This document shows positions 1 through 5,475 of a stretch of DNA of 5,475 bases, one piece after another (the first letter of the stretch is position 1; the number at the start of each line of letters is the position of its first letter). Under the pieces are notes generated by a model that had not been told where the DNA came from, ran no database searches, and saw only the letters and a program-made list of their open reading frames with translations. Location: assembly GCA_017881145.1 (NCBI GenBank), contig JADGRG010000370.1:1-5475 (forward strand). The letters run 5' to 3'. Position numbers and translations under genes: made by a program. Origin of the DNA: Sandaracinaceae bacterium (lineage in GTDB: Bacteria > Myxococcota_A > Polyangia > Polyangiales > JAFGIB01).

Positions 1-970
1 CGTTACCGACGGCTTCCGGCTCGATGTGCTCGTAGGTGCGGCTGTTCTTCTTGACCGCATCGACGTGCACGCCGCCCTTGTGCGCAAACGCGCTCTGCCC
101 AACGTAAGGCTGCTGCGTCCAGGGCGAGCGATTAGCGATCTCGTCGACGCTGCGCGAAAGATGTCGCAGATGCGTGAGTTGCTCGGTGCTCACGCAATCG
201 ATGCCCATCTTGAGCTTGAGTGCCGGGATGACCGACACCAGATTCGCGTTGCCGCAGCGCTCCCCGTAGCCGTTGACGGTGCCTTGCACCATGCGCGCAC
301 CGGCCCGCACTGCGGTCAAGGTGTTGGCGACCGCAACCTCGCTGTCGTTGTGGCAGTGGATGCCGATCGGCGTGCTGAGCTTCTGTGCGACGTCGCGCAC
401 TGCCGCGTCCAGCACGTGCGGCAAGGTGCCTCCGTTGGTGTCGCAGAGCACCAGGAAGTCCGCGCCGCCAGACTGCGCGCGCCGCAGAGCGTTGAGCGCA
501 TATTCCGGGTCGTCGGCGTAGCCGTCGAAGAAGTGCTCGGCGTCGAAGATCAGCTCGTCCACCCGCGACTTCAGGTAGCGCACGCTGTCCTCGATCAGGT
601 CGAGGTTCTCCGCGGGCGTGATGCGCAGGGCGTCGATGGCGTGCAGCTTCCAGCACTTGCCGAAGATGGTCAGCGCCGGAACGCCCGAAGCGAGCAACAT
701 CTGCAGGTTCGAGTCGTCCTCGCAGCGGATGCCGGCGCGGCGCGTGGAGCCGAAAGCCGTGAGCTTGGCGTTGGTCAGCCGCAGCGTGCGCTTGGCTTCC
801 TCGAAGAACGATTGGTCACGAGGATTCGAGCCCGGCCAACCACCCTCGAGGTAGCGAATCCCGAGCTCGTCGATCAGGCGGGCAATCTGCAGCTTGTCAG
901 CCACCGAGAGCTGCATGCCCTCACCCTGCGTCCCGTCACGAAGACTCGTATCATAAAGGATAACTGTCAC
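1..970 (-). CDS. cimA: Citramalate synthase, N-terminal part (3' end of gene off the left edge)
   Basis: Condenses pyruvate with acetyl-CoA to (R)-citramalate in the cytoplasm, the first step of the threonine-independent isoleucine route. 323 codons are present. The HMGL-like TIM barrel is visible in order: YDTSLRDGTQGEG (residues 6-18; metal-site R11-D12), EGGWPGSNP (42-50), LTAFGSTRR (70-78), IFDAEHFFDG (141-150), LCDTNGG (175-181), IHCHNDSEVAVANT (204-217; metal ligands H205 and H207), GYGERCGNANL (234-244) and AHKGGVHVDAV (296-306). The GGWPGSNP and FGSTRR segments are typical of the CimA branch rather than of 2-isopropylmalate synthase LeuA. The C-terminal LeuA-type regulatory domain is outside the window, so feedback control cannot be judged. 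I chose the GTG at 970-968 because the first ATG (codon 19) would remove the RDG metal/catalytic motif; GGTGG lies 7 bases upstream as a possible ribosome site. Family identity is firm; the start is likely. Confidence 0.93.
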   Translation of the reverse strand, partial: MTVILYDTSLRDGTQGEGMQLSVADKLQIARLIDELGIRYLEGGWPGSNPRDQSFFEEAKRTLRLTNAKLTAFGSTRRAGIRCEDDSNLQMLLASGVPALTIFGKCWKLHAIDALRITPAENLDLIEDSVRYLKSRVDELIFDAEHFFDGYADDPEYALNALRRAQSGGADFLVLCDTNGGTLPHVLDAAVRDVAQKLSTPIGIHCHNDSEVAVANTLTAVRAGARMVQGTVNGYGERCGNANLVSVIPALKLKMGIDCVSTEQLTHLRHLSRSVDEIANRSPWTQQPYVGQSAFAHKGGVHVDAVKKNSRTYEHIEPEAVGN

Positions 971-1116
971 AAGCTTACCACCCAGTCCCTCTCTAGGGCC
1001 GCTTCCGCCGCAACGCTCGCCAAACCGGACTGGCACCGCGGCACACAGAGCCCGATCGGACCGCTTGCCCCGGCGTTTTGTGCTGGGAAAACCGGCCTCT
1101 CGGAACAGGACACCAT
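967..1116 (-). CDS. Possible 49-residue upstream frame overlapping the cimA start (doubtful)
   Basis: An ATG at 1116-1114 opens a 49-codon frame that fills most of the gap before cimA. Its TGA (969-967) overlaps the cimA GTG start in a four-base GTGA arrangement, as seen in translationally coupled pairs. The product would begin MVSCSERPVF and end LERDWVVSL. It has no domain, membrane segment or run of branched-chain amino acid codons that would mark a classical attenuation leader. The same frame stays open much further upstream, through the membrane-protein gene, which is common by chance in such GC-rich DNA. No clear ribosome site precedes it. It could be a coupling upstream frame or simply chance; I lean towards chance. 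Confidence 0.15.
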   Translation of the reverse strand: MVSCSERPVFPAQNAGASGPIGLCVPRCQSGLASVAAEAALERDWVVSL

Positions 1117-1140
1117 AGTTGGCCCGCTGGCGCCGATCAA
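1112..1140 (-). promoter_or_regulatory. Candidate sigma-70-type promoter for cimA
   Basis: Reading the minus strand, TTGATC (1140-1135) and TATGGT (1117-1112) are separated by 17 bases. Each matches four of six consensus positions (TTGACA and TATAAT). Transcription would start near 1105 and leave a leader of about 135 bases before the cimA GTG. It lies just past the stop of the membrane-protein gene, in the right place for an independent cimA promoter. Matches of this quality arise by chance, and cimA could instead be co-transcribed with the upstream gene. Confidence 0.25.
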
Positions 1141-1147
1141 GTTGCCG

Positions 1148-1591
1148 TCAGGCGGGGTCCCGCAGCAGCGCGCGGCGCAGCAGCTCGCCCAAGCAGAGGG
1201 CCAGGCCAGAGGCGCCGGTGTACTTGGCCACGAAGAGCGGTGTGGCATCCGGCCGCGGGTCGAAGAGCTGAGCGCCGTAGAGCCCGGTGCAGGCGGCGTA
1301 AAGGCAAGCCCCGAGCAAGAGCACGACCGACGCGTGCAATGCAATGATGAGCAGGCGCGGCTCGCGCCGTCGGGCGGCCAGCGGCGTGACCAGGCTAACC
1401 AGGGTGAGCAGGAGGCCAGTCGCCAGGGAGGTCTCGCGCAGCGCCTGGACCGGCCCGGGCAGCATGCCGAGGTAGAGCGGCGAGCCCGGCGCTTGATCTG
1501 CCAGCACCTCCCACGCGCCGGCGATCGCGGCGCAGGCCAGCGCAATCACACCCAGGCGTAAGAGCGCTCGAGCACTCGGCGGCAGTTCCAT
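1148..1591 (-). CDS. Small hydrophobic integral membrane protein, function unknown
   Basis: I do not recognise a family for this 147-residue protein. Three clear hydrophobic segments lie at about residues 12-30 (RLGVIALACAAIAGAW core), 55-73 (SLATGLLLTLVSLVTPLAA) and 80-104 (LLIIALHASVVLLLGACLYA core). A weaker fourth lies at about 118-138. The loop between segments 2 and 3 is strongly positive (ARRREPR, 73-79), so by the positive-inside rule it should be cytoplasmic. The N-terminal region carries SPLYLGMLPGPV (37-48) between segments 1 and 2, and four cysteines (20, 96, 101, 133) lie in or near the membrane. The segment pattern is good evidence that this frame, rather than the overlapping ones, is the gene. 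No strong ribosome site precedes the ATG. It is divergent from serS and lies upstream of cimA on the same strand, which gives no clear hint of role. Confidence 0.7.
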   Translation of the reverse strand: MELPPSARALLRLGVIALACAAIAGAWEVLADQAPGSPLYLGMLPGPVQALRETSLATGLLLTLVSLVTPLAARRREPRLLIIALHASVVLLLGACLYAACTGLYGAQLFDPRPDATPLFVAKYTGASGLALCLGELLRRALLRDPA

Positions 1592-1676
1592 GGGCTCTGC
1601 GTCTTATCCGATCGTCTGCTCCTTGCAAACTCGGCAGTCTCTAGCCCTGCGCGCGGGGCTTTGATACACCGGCCGG
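1592..1676. promoter_or_regulatory. Divergent intergenic spacer between the membrane-protein gene and serS
   Basis: These 85 bases separate two divergent starts and should hold both promoters. I find only weak elements. TTGCAA at 1623-1628 is its own reverse complement and could serve as a -35 box on either strand. On the minus strand a GATAAG/TAAGAC stretch (about 1602-1608) follows it 14-16 bases on, which would leave almost no leader for the membrane gene. On the plus strand no good -10 sits at the right distance; GATACA (1663-1668) is too far. The region is too short for a T-box or other known aminoacyl-tRNA-synthetase leader. Confidence 0.4.
1643..1660 (+). other. Short GC-rich hairpin just upstream of serS
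   Basis: AGCCCTG (1643-1649) pairs with CGGGGCT (1654-1660) around a four-base CGCG loop, giving seven pairs including one T-G wobble. It is followed by TTTGAT, and the serS ATG is 16 bases downstream. If it lies within the serS leader it could affect initiation. It resembles a weak terminator stem but lacks a real T-run, and no plus-strand gene precedes it. Hairpins of this size are common in GC-rich DNA. Confidence 0.2.
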
Positions 1677-3002
1677 ATGCTCGATCTGCGTTACGTCGTC
1701 GAAAACCTGGAAGAAGTGCGCGCTGCACTGGCTCGCCGCGGCCCCACCTCCAAGCAGAGCCTGGACCCGATCGCGGCCCTGGCGCCACGCCGCTCTGTGC
1801 TGATGCAGCGCCTGCAGGCCGTGCGCGAAGAGAAGAACGAGGCCAACGCCGCGATGGCGAAGCTCGACAAGCAGAGTGACGAATTCAAGGCCCGCCGCGA
1901 ATCGCTCAAGCGCATCTCCGACGAAACCAAGCAGCTCGAAGCCGAGGAGCGGCAGGTGCAGGTGGAGCTGGAGCACGCGCTCTTGATGGTGCCGAACTTG
2001 CCGGCGGCCAGCGTGCCGGATGGCAAGAGCGAAGCCGACAACGTGGAAGTGCGCAAGCACGGCGAAAAGCCCAGCTTTGCCTTTGCCCCGAAGGACCACG
2101 TCGATCTCGGCATGACGCTCGGGATCATCGACTTCGATCGCGGCGCCAAGCTGAGCGGTGCGCGCTTCTCGGTGCTCAAGGGCCACGGCGCGCACCTGGA
2201 ACGCGCGCTCTTGATGCTGATGCTCGATTTGCACACCCGCGAGCACGGCTACACCGAGATCTGGCCGCCCGCATTGGTCAACGACGAGAGCCTGCGTGGC
2301 ACGGGCCAGCTGCCCAAGTTCGCCGCCGACCTCTTCCGGATCGCACCGGACTGGCAGGAAGGCATCACCACCGCCGACAAAGAGCCTGCGCCGCGCCGCG
2401 AGCTCTACCTGATCCCTACGGCCGAGGTGCCGCTGACCAACCTGCACCGCGACGAGATCCTGGATGGCGATGCACTACCGATCAAGTACACCGCGTATAC
2501 ACCCTGCTTCCGCAGCGAAGCCGGCAGTTACGGCAAAGACACGCGCGGCCTGATCCGTCAGCATCAGTTCGACAAGGTGGAGCTGGTGCGCTTCGAGCGT
2601 CCCGCGACGGCAGAAGCTGCGCTGCAGGAGCTAACCGGACAAGCCGAAGCCGTGCTGCAGCTCCTCGGCTTGCACTACCGCGTGGTGGAGCTCTGCGCCG
2701 GTGATCTCGGCAACGGAGCCAAGCGTTGCTACGACATCGAGGTGTGGCTGCCCGGACAGAACGCCTACCGTGAGATTTCGAGCTGCTCCTGGTTCGGCGA
2801 CTTCCAGGCACGGCGCGCGCGCATCCGTTTTCGCGACAAGCCGGGCGACAAGCCGCAGGTCGTGCACACGCTCAACGGCTCGGGCTTGGCCATCGGTCGC
2901 ACGCTGGTCGCCGTGCTGGAGCAATACCAGCAGGCCGACGGCAGCGTGCGCGTTCCGAAAGCGCTCATCCCCTACATGGGCGGTCTGGAGCTGATCAAGT
3001 GA
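1677..3002 (+). CDS. serS: Seryl-tRNA synthetase
   Basis: Charges tRNA-Ser (and tRNA-Sec where present) with serine, using ATP; a cytoplasmic class II synthetase acting as a homodimer. The 441 residues are slightly longer than E. coli SerRS (430). The N-terminal coiled-coil tRNA-binding arm spans about residues 30-105, rich in K, E and R. The catalytic core follows: motif 1 region (about 160-200, GARFSVLKGHGAHLERAL then EIWPPALVN), the serine-binding TAE loop (LIPTAEVPLTN, 245-255), motif 2 (FRSEAGSYGKDTRGLIRQHQ, 278-297), EISSCSWFGDFQARR (366-380) and motif 3 (GSGLAIGRTLVAVLEQ, 401-416). All catalytic motifs look intact. The start fits the family: MLDLRYVVEN aligns with usual SerRS N-termini, though there is no good Shine-Dalgarno site. 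Between KFAADLF and LIPTAEV there are 24 residues, about nine more than in E. coli. murB follows after 3 bases, so the two are probably co-transcribed. Confidence 0.97.
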   Translation: MLDLRYVVENLEEVRAALARRGPTSKQSLDPIAALAPRRSVLMQRLQAVREEKNEANAAMAKLDKQSDEFKARRESLKRISDETKQLEAEERQVQVELEHALLMVPNLPAASVPDGKSEADNVEVRKHGEKPSFAFAPKDHVDLGMTLGIIDFDRGAKLSGARFSVLKGHGAHLERALLMLMLDLHTREHGYTEIWPPALVNDESLRGTGQLPKFAADLFRIAPDWQEGITTADKEPAPRRELYLIPTAEVPLTNLHRDEILDGDALPIKYTAYTPCFRSEAGSYGKDTRGLIRQHQFDKVELVRFERPATAEAALQELTGQAEAVLQLLGLHYRVVELCAGDLGNGAKRCYDIEVWLPGQNAYREISSCSWFGDFQARRARIRFRDKPGDKPQVVHTLNGSGLAIGRTLVAVLEQYQQADGSVRVPKALIPYMGGLELIK

Positions 3003-3005
3003 AGC

Positions 3006-4106
3006 GTGTCGCTGCCGATGTCTGAGCTTCGCATCGACGCGCGCGTAGCGCTCGCCCCGCTGACTACCTTCGAGCTAGGCGGTCCGGCCGAGCACTTCGC
3101 TCGCATCGAGGAGCGCGACACCTTGTTCGAAGCGCTGCGCTGGGCGCGCGCCGCCGGGCACGAGGTCACGGTGCTCGGTGGCGGCAGCAACCTGGTGGTG
3201 AGCGATCGCGGGGTTTCGGGTCTGGTGCTGGCGATGGCGACGCGTGGCGTGGAGGTGCGCGAGCAGCCCGGCCACGTGGAGCTCTGCGCGCAAGCTGGCG
3301 AAAGCTGGGACGAGCTGGTGGCGCGCGCGGTCGAGCAAGACTTGGCCGGCCTGGAGTGCTTGTCGGGAATTCCGGGCCTGGTCGGTGCCACGCCGATTCA
3401 GAACGTCGGCGCTTATGGCCAGGAGGTCTCCGACGTGATCGCCGCGGTCGAGGTGCTGGATCGCGAGAGCCTCGAAATCCACACGCTCGACCCGAGCGAA
3501 TGCGGCTTCGGTTATCGCCAGAGCGTCTTCAAAGAGCACCCCGAGCGCTACCTCTTGCTCTCGGTCAGCTTCGCGCTGCACGCGCATGGCGATGCAACCT
3601 TGCGTTATCCAGAGCTGCGCTCGGCGCTCCAGCCGGGCAAGAGCCGTCCCAGCCTGCGCGAAGTGCGCAACACGGTGCTTTCGCTACGGCGCAAGAAGTC
3701 GATGCTCTGGGATGCAGAAGACGAGAACCACCGCAGCGCCGGCTCGTTCTTCACCAACCCCTTGGTGAGCGCTGCGCAGGCCGAGCAGGTCGTGGAGCGC
3801 GCGCTCGCGCAAGGTCTGGTCAGCGATGCACGGGAGGTGCCTCGCTACAAGCAGAGCGATGGCTCCATGAAGCTGGCGGCGGCGTGGCTGATCGAGCGCG
3901 CAGGCGTGCGCAAGGCGGAGCGGGCTGGCCACTTCGGAGTGTCGAGCCGGCATGCGCTCTGCCTGGTCCACCACGGCGGCGGCAAGAGCGCCGAGCTGAT
4001 CGATTTTGCAAGGAGTGTGCGCGCGCGTGTGCAGCAGACTTTCGGCGTCACGCTCACCGCCGAGCCCGTGTTCTTGGGCTTCGTGGGCAATCCGTTCAAC
4101 GAGTAA
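3006..4106 (+). CDS. murB: UDP-N-acetylmuramate dehydrogenase (UDP-N-acetylenolpyruvoylglucosamine reductase), type I
   Basis: Reduces UDP-GlcNAc-enolpyruvate to UDP-MurNAc with NADPH and bound FAD, the second committed step of cytoplasmic peptidoglycan precursor synthesis. The FAD-binding half shows TTFELGGPAEHF (20-31), LGGGSNLVVSDRG (57-69) and SGIPGLVGATPIQNVGAYGQE (120-140). The C-terminal substrate half has FGYRQSVFK (168-176), SAGSFFTNP (244-252) and TAEPVFLG (351-358). By alignment with E. coli MurB, R171, S247 and E353 should be the catalytic Arg159, Ser229 and Glu325, so the active site appears complete. The Tyr-loop/split-barrel spacing and 366-residue length fit type I (E. coli, 342) rather than the shorter type II. 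The start is either GTG at 3006 or ATG at 3018 (codon 5); neither has a strong ribosome site, and the GTG lies 3 bases after the serS stop, favouring translational coupling. Family N-termini do not decide between them. Confidence 0.96.
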   Translation: MSLPMSELRIDARVALAPLTTFELGGPAEHFARIEERDTLFEALRWARAAGHEVTVLGGGSNLVVSDRGVSGLVLAMATRGVEVREQPGHVELCAQAGESWDELVARAVEQDLAGLECLSGIPGLVGATPIQNVGAYGQEVSDVIAAVEVLDRESLEIHTLDPSECGFGYRQSVFKEHPERYLLLSVSFALHAHGDATLRYPELRSALQPGKSRPSLREVRNTVLSLRRKKSMLWDAEDENHRSAGSFFTNPLVSAAQAEQVVERALAQGLVSDAREVPRYKQSDGSMKLAAAWLIERAGVRKAERAGHFGVSSRHALCLVHHGGGKSAELIDFARSVRARVQQTFGVTLTAEPVFLGFVGNPFNE

Positions 4107-4122
4107 TCAGAAGCGACTGGCG

Positions 4123-5475
4123 CTACTGTTTTCCGGCTTCGGCGGGCTGCGCCGAGGCATCGCCATACATCGACTCGGCGATCTTGTAGGCGCTGGTCTC
4201 GAGCTGAGCCAGCGCATCGCGGATGGCGATGGCATCGCCGGCGCCGCTGATCAGCTCACGCAGATACGCGATGTCGGTGCGCACCTGATCGATGATGGCC
4301 TTGTCGACCAGCTCTGCGCACTCCTCCACCGCTCGCTCGCTGGTGTAGAGCAGAGCTTCGGCGTTATTGCGCAGCTCGGCTAGCTCTTTGCGCTTCACGT
4401 CGCTCTGCCGGAACTTCTCGGACTGCTCGACGATCTTCGCGATCTCGTCCTGGGTGAGGCCGCTGGAGGCCACCACCTTGACGGCTTTCTCGCGCCCGGT
4501 GCCGAGGTCCTTGGCCGAGACGTGCAGAATGCCCTCGGCATCGATGTCGAAGTTGACCTGGACCTGCGGCAGGCCACGCGGCGCTGGCGGGATATCGGTG
4601 AGCTCGAATTTCGCCAACGTTTTGTTGTCGGCAGCCATCTCGCGCTCACCCTGCAGGATGTGGATGGGCACGAAGGGCTGGTTGTCGACGCTGGTGGTGA
4701 AGACTTCGCTCTGATGCGTGGGAATGGTGGTGTTGCGCTCGATCAGCTTGTAGAAGACGCCGCCACCCGTCTCGACGCCGAGCGAGAGCGGCGTCACGTC
4801 GAGCAGCAGGACCTCTTCGACCTCGCCGCCCAGCGCTGCGCCCTGAATGGCTGCGCCGATGGCCACGACCTCGTCGGGATTCACACCCTTGTGCGGGGCC
4901 TTCTTGAAAAAGTCCTGCACCCGCTTCTGCACCAGCGGCATGCGCGTCATGCCGCCGACCAGGATCACCTCGTCGATGTCGCCGAGCGATAGCCCCGAAT
5001 CGGTCAGCGCCTGCTGGCAGGGTCCCAGCGTGCGCTCGACCAGATCCTCGGTGAGCAGCTCCAGCTCGTTGCGCTTGAAGGTGGTCACCAAGTGCTTGGG
5101 ACCGGTCGCATCCGAGGCGATGAAGGGCAGGTTGATCTCGGTCTCGAGCGATGAGGAGAGCTCGTGGCGCGCGCGCTCGGACTGCTCCTTGAGGCGCTGC
5201 AGCGCGATGCGATCCTGTGCCAGGTCGATGCCGGTTTCCTTCTTGAACTTGGTCGCCAGGAAGTCGATCACGGCGTTGTCGAAGTCTTCACCGCCGAGGT
5301 GTGTATCGCCGGCCACCGCGCGCACGCTGAACACGCCGCCGGAGATCTCCAGGATCGACACGTCGAAGGTGCCGCCACCCAAATCGTAGACCACGATGCG
5401 TTCGGTGCCTGTCGACTTCTTGTCGAAGCCGTAGGCGATCGCGGCCGCCGTAGGCTCGTTGATGATGCGCTTGAC
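4123..5475 (-). CDS. dnaK: Molecular chaperone DnaK (Hsp70), N-terminus missing off the right edge
   Basis: ATP-driven Hsp70 that binds exposed hydrophobic peptides, working with DnaJ and GrpE in the cytoplasm. The visible 450 residues begin at the equivalent of about E. coli residue 165. The ATPase half shows VKRIINEPTAAAIAYG (fragment 1-16), VYDLGGGTFDVS (29-40), GDTHLGGEDFDN (56-67), VILVGGMTRMP (170-180) and NPDEVVAIGAA (199-209). The interdomain linker is VLLLDVTPLSLG (222-233). The beta substrate-binding domain follows (NTTIP, QGEREMAADN, APRGLPQVQVNFDIDAEGILHVSAKD), then an alpha-helical lid to about 437. The tail after the lid is only about 13 residues and ends EAGKQ, without the acidic EEV-type end common in bacterial DnaK. 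Arch positions Met404 and Ala429 of E. coli are Gly237 and Ser262 here. An HscA assignment fits less well. Upstream control elements (sigma-32, CIRCE) would lie outside the window; grpE and dnaJ are not on the visible 3' side. Confidence 0.93.
   Translation of the reverse strand, partial: VKRIINEPTAAAIAYGFDKKSTGTERIVVYDLGGGTFDVSILEISGGVFSVRAVAGDTHLGGEDFDNAVIDFLATKFKKETGIDLAQDRIALQRLKEQSERARHELSSSLETEINLPFIASDATGPKHLVTTFKRNELELLTEDLVERTLGPCQQALTDSGLSLGDIDEVILVGGMTRMPLVQKRVQDFFKKAPHKGVNPDEVVAIGAAIQGAALGGEVEEVLLLDVTPLSLGVETGGGVFYKLIERNTTIPTHQSEVFTTSVDNQPFVPIHILQGEREMAADNKTLAKFELTDIPPAPRGLPQVQVNFDIDAEGILHVSAKDLGTGREKAVKVVASSGLTQDEIAKIVEQSEKFRQSDVKRKELAELRNNAEALLYTSERAVEECAELVDKAIIDQVRTDIAYLRELISGAGDAIAIRDALAQLETSAYKIAESMYGDASAQPAEAGKQ
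4136..4158 (+). terminator. Candidate hairpin at the murB/dnaK convergence, possible transcript end
   Basis: GCTTCGGCG (4136-4144) pairs with CGCCGAGGC (4150-4158) around a five-base loop, giving nine pairs with one T-G wobble. In the murB transcript it would form 30 bases after the stop codon. In the dnaK message it falls within the last codons. Neither strand has a T-run after it, so it is not a classical intrinsic terminator; a smaller four-base stem (4112-4115 with 4121-4124) precedes it and is followed by ACTGTTTT. It may stall or protect convergent transcripts, or may merely reflect Ala/Glu codon composition. Confidence 0.25.

Noticed and set aside
1..970. 2-isopropylmalate synthase (leuA) or homocitrate synthase as the identity of the left gene
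   Set aside because: The GGWPGSNP, FGSTRR and FDAEHFFDGY segments fit the citramalate synthase branch better; LeuA usually has a different EAGFP-type segment at the first of these places.
1070..1095. Imperfect hairpin (CCGG, TTTT with AAAA, CCGG, two-base bulge, eight-base loop) between the membrane-protein gene and cimA, considered as a terminator
   Set aside because: No T-run follows on either strand and the bulge and large loop make it weak; it may be chance.
26..1561. A 511-codon plus-strand open frame, the longest in the window
   Set aside because: It runs antisense to cimA and the membrane-protein gene and across the gap between them. Its translation is low-complexity (rich in R, A, V, Q and H) with no motif. 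The minus strand here gives unmistakable CimA motifs, so this is a GC-rich shadow.
1592..1676. T-box or other tRNA-sensing leader for serS
   Set aside because: The 85-base spacer is far too short, and no T-box-like conserved sequence or terminator/antiterminator pair is visible.
1641..2447. A 268-codon minus-strand frame opposite the first half of serS
   Set aside because: It is antisense to well-conserved SerRS sequence, has no domain, and its length follows from third-position GC bias.
3356..4189. A 277-codon plus-strand frame overlapping murB and running past it
   Set aside because: It is out of frame with intact MurB motifs and has an Arg/Ala-rich composition typical of shifted reading in GC-rich DNA.
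4522..5389. Plus-strand frames of 156 and 180 codons opposite dnaK
   Set aside because: Both are antisense to conserved Hsp70 sequence and have no recognisable motif. Long frames opposite dnaK are a known annotation artefact.
4123..5475. HscA (iron-sulfur cluster Hsp70) as the identity of the right gene
   Set aside because: The linker, ADNKTLAKFELTDIPPAPRG and HVSAKDLGTGRE segments match DnaK, and no iron-sulfur assembly genes (hscB, iscU, fdx) are visible beside it.

Overview
The window is high-GC bacterial DNA (roughly two thirds G+C by eye) with tightly packed, chromosomal-type genes. It holds four recognisable housekeeping genes and one small unrecognised membrane protein. I see no mobile element, CRISPR array, tRNA, rRNA or phage gene. 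The protein style (SerRS, DnaK and CimA sequences, GTG starts, weak Shine-Dalgarno sites) suggests a GC-rich proteobacterium-like lineage, perhaps Myxococcota/Deltaproteobacteria. That placement is inference from memory of family sequences and is not certain.

Layout. On the minus strand, positions 1-970 hold the N-terminal 323 codons of cimA (citramalate synthase), which runs off the left edge. Upstream of it on the same strand, after a 177-base gap, lies a 147-residue protein with three to four membrane segments (1148-1591). An 85-base divergent spacer (1592-1676) separates that gene from the plus-strand pair serS (1677-3002) and murB (3006-4106). Only 3 bases lie between serS and murB, so they are very probably one transcript. 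murB meets dnaK tail to tail: dnaK is on the minus strand (4123 to beyond the right edge), with 16 bases between the two stop codons.

Function. The genes do not form one pathway. CimA makes (R)-citramalate from pyruvate and acetyl-CoA, giving a threonine-independent route to isoleucine. SerRS charges tRNA-Ser. MurB completes UDP-N-acetylmuramate for peptidoglycan. DnaK is the Hsp70 chaperone. The serS-murB pair links translation and wall synthesis only by position.

No new multi-gene system is visible. The points most worth a second look are: the DnaK substrate-binding arch (Gly and Ser where E. coli has Met404 and Ala429) and its short tail without the usual acidic EEV-type end; the unrecognised membrane protein; a possible short upstream frame whose stop overlaps the cimA GTG start; an extended loop in SerRS; and the serS-murB coupling outside a visible cell-wall gene cluster.
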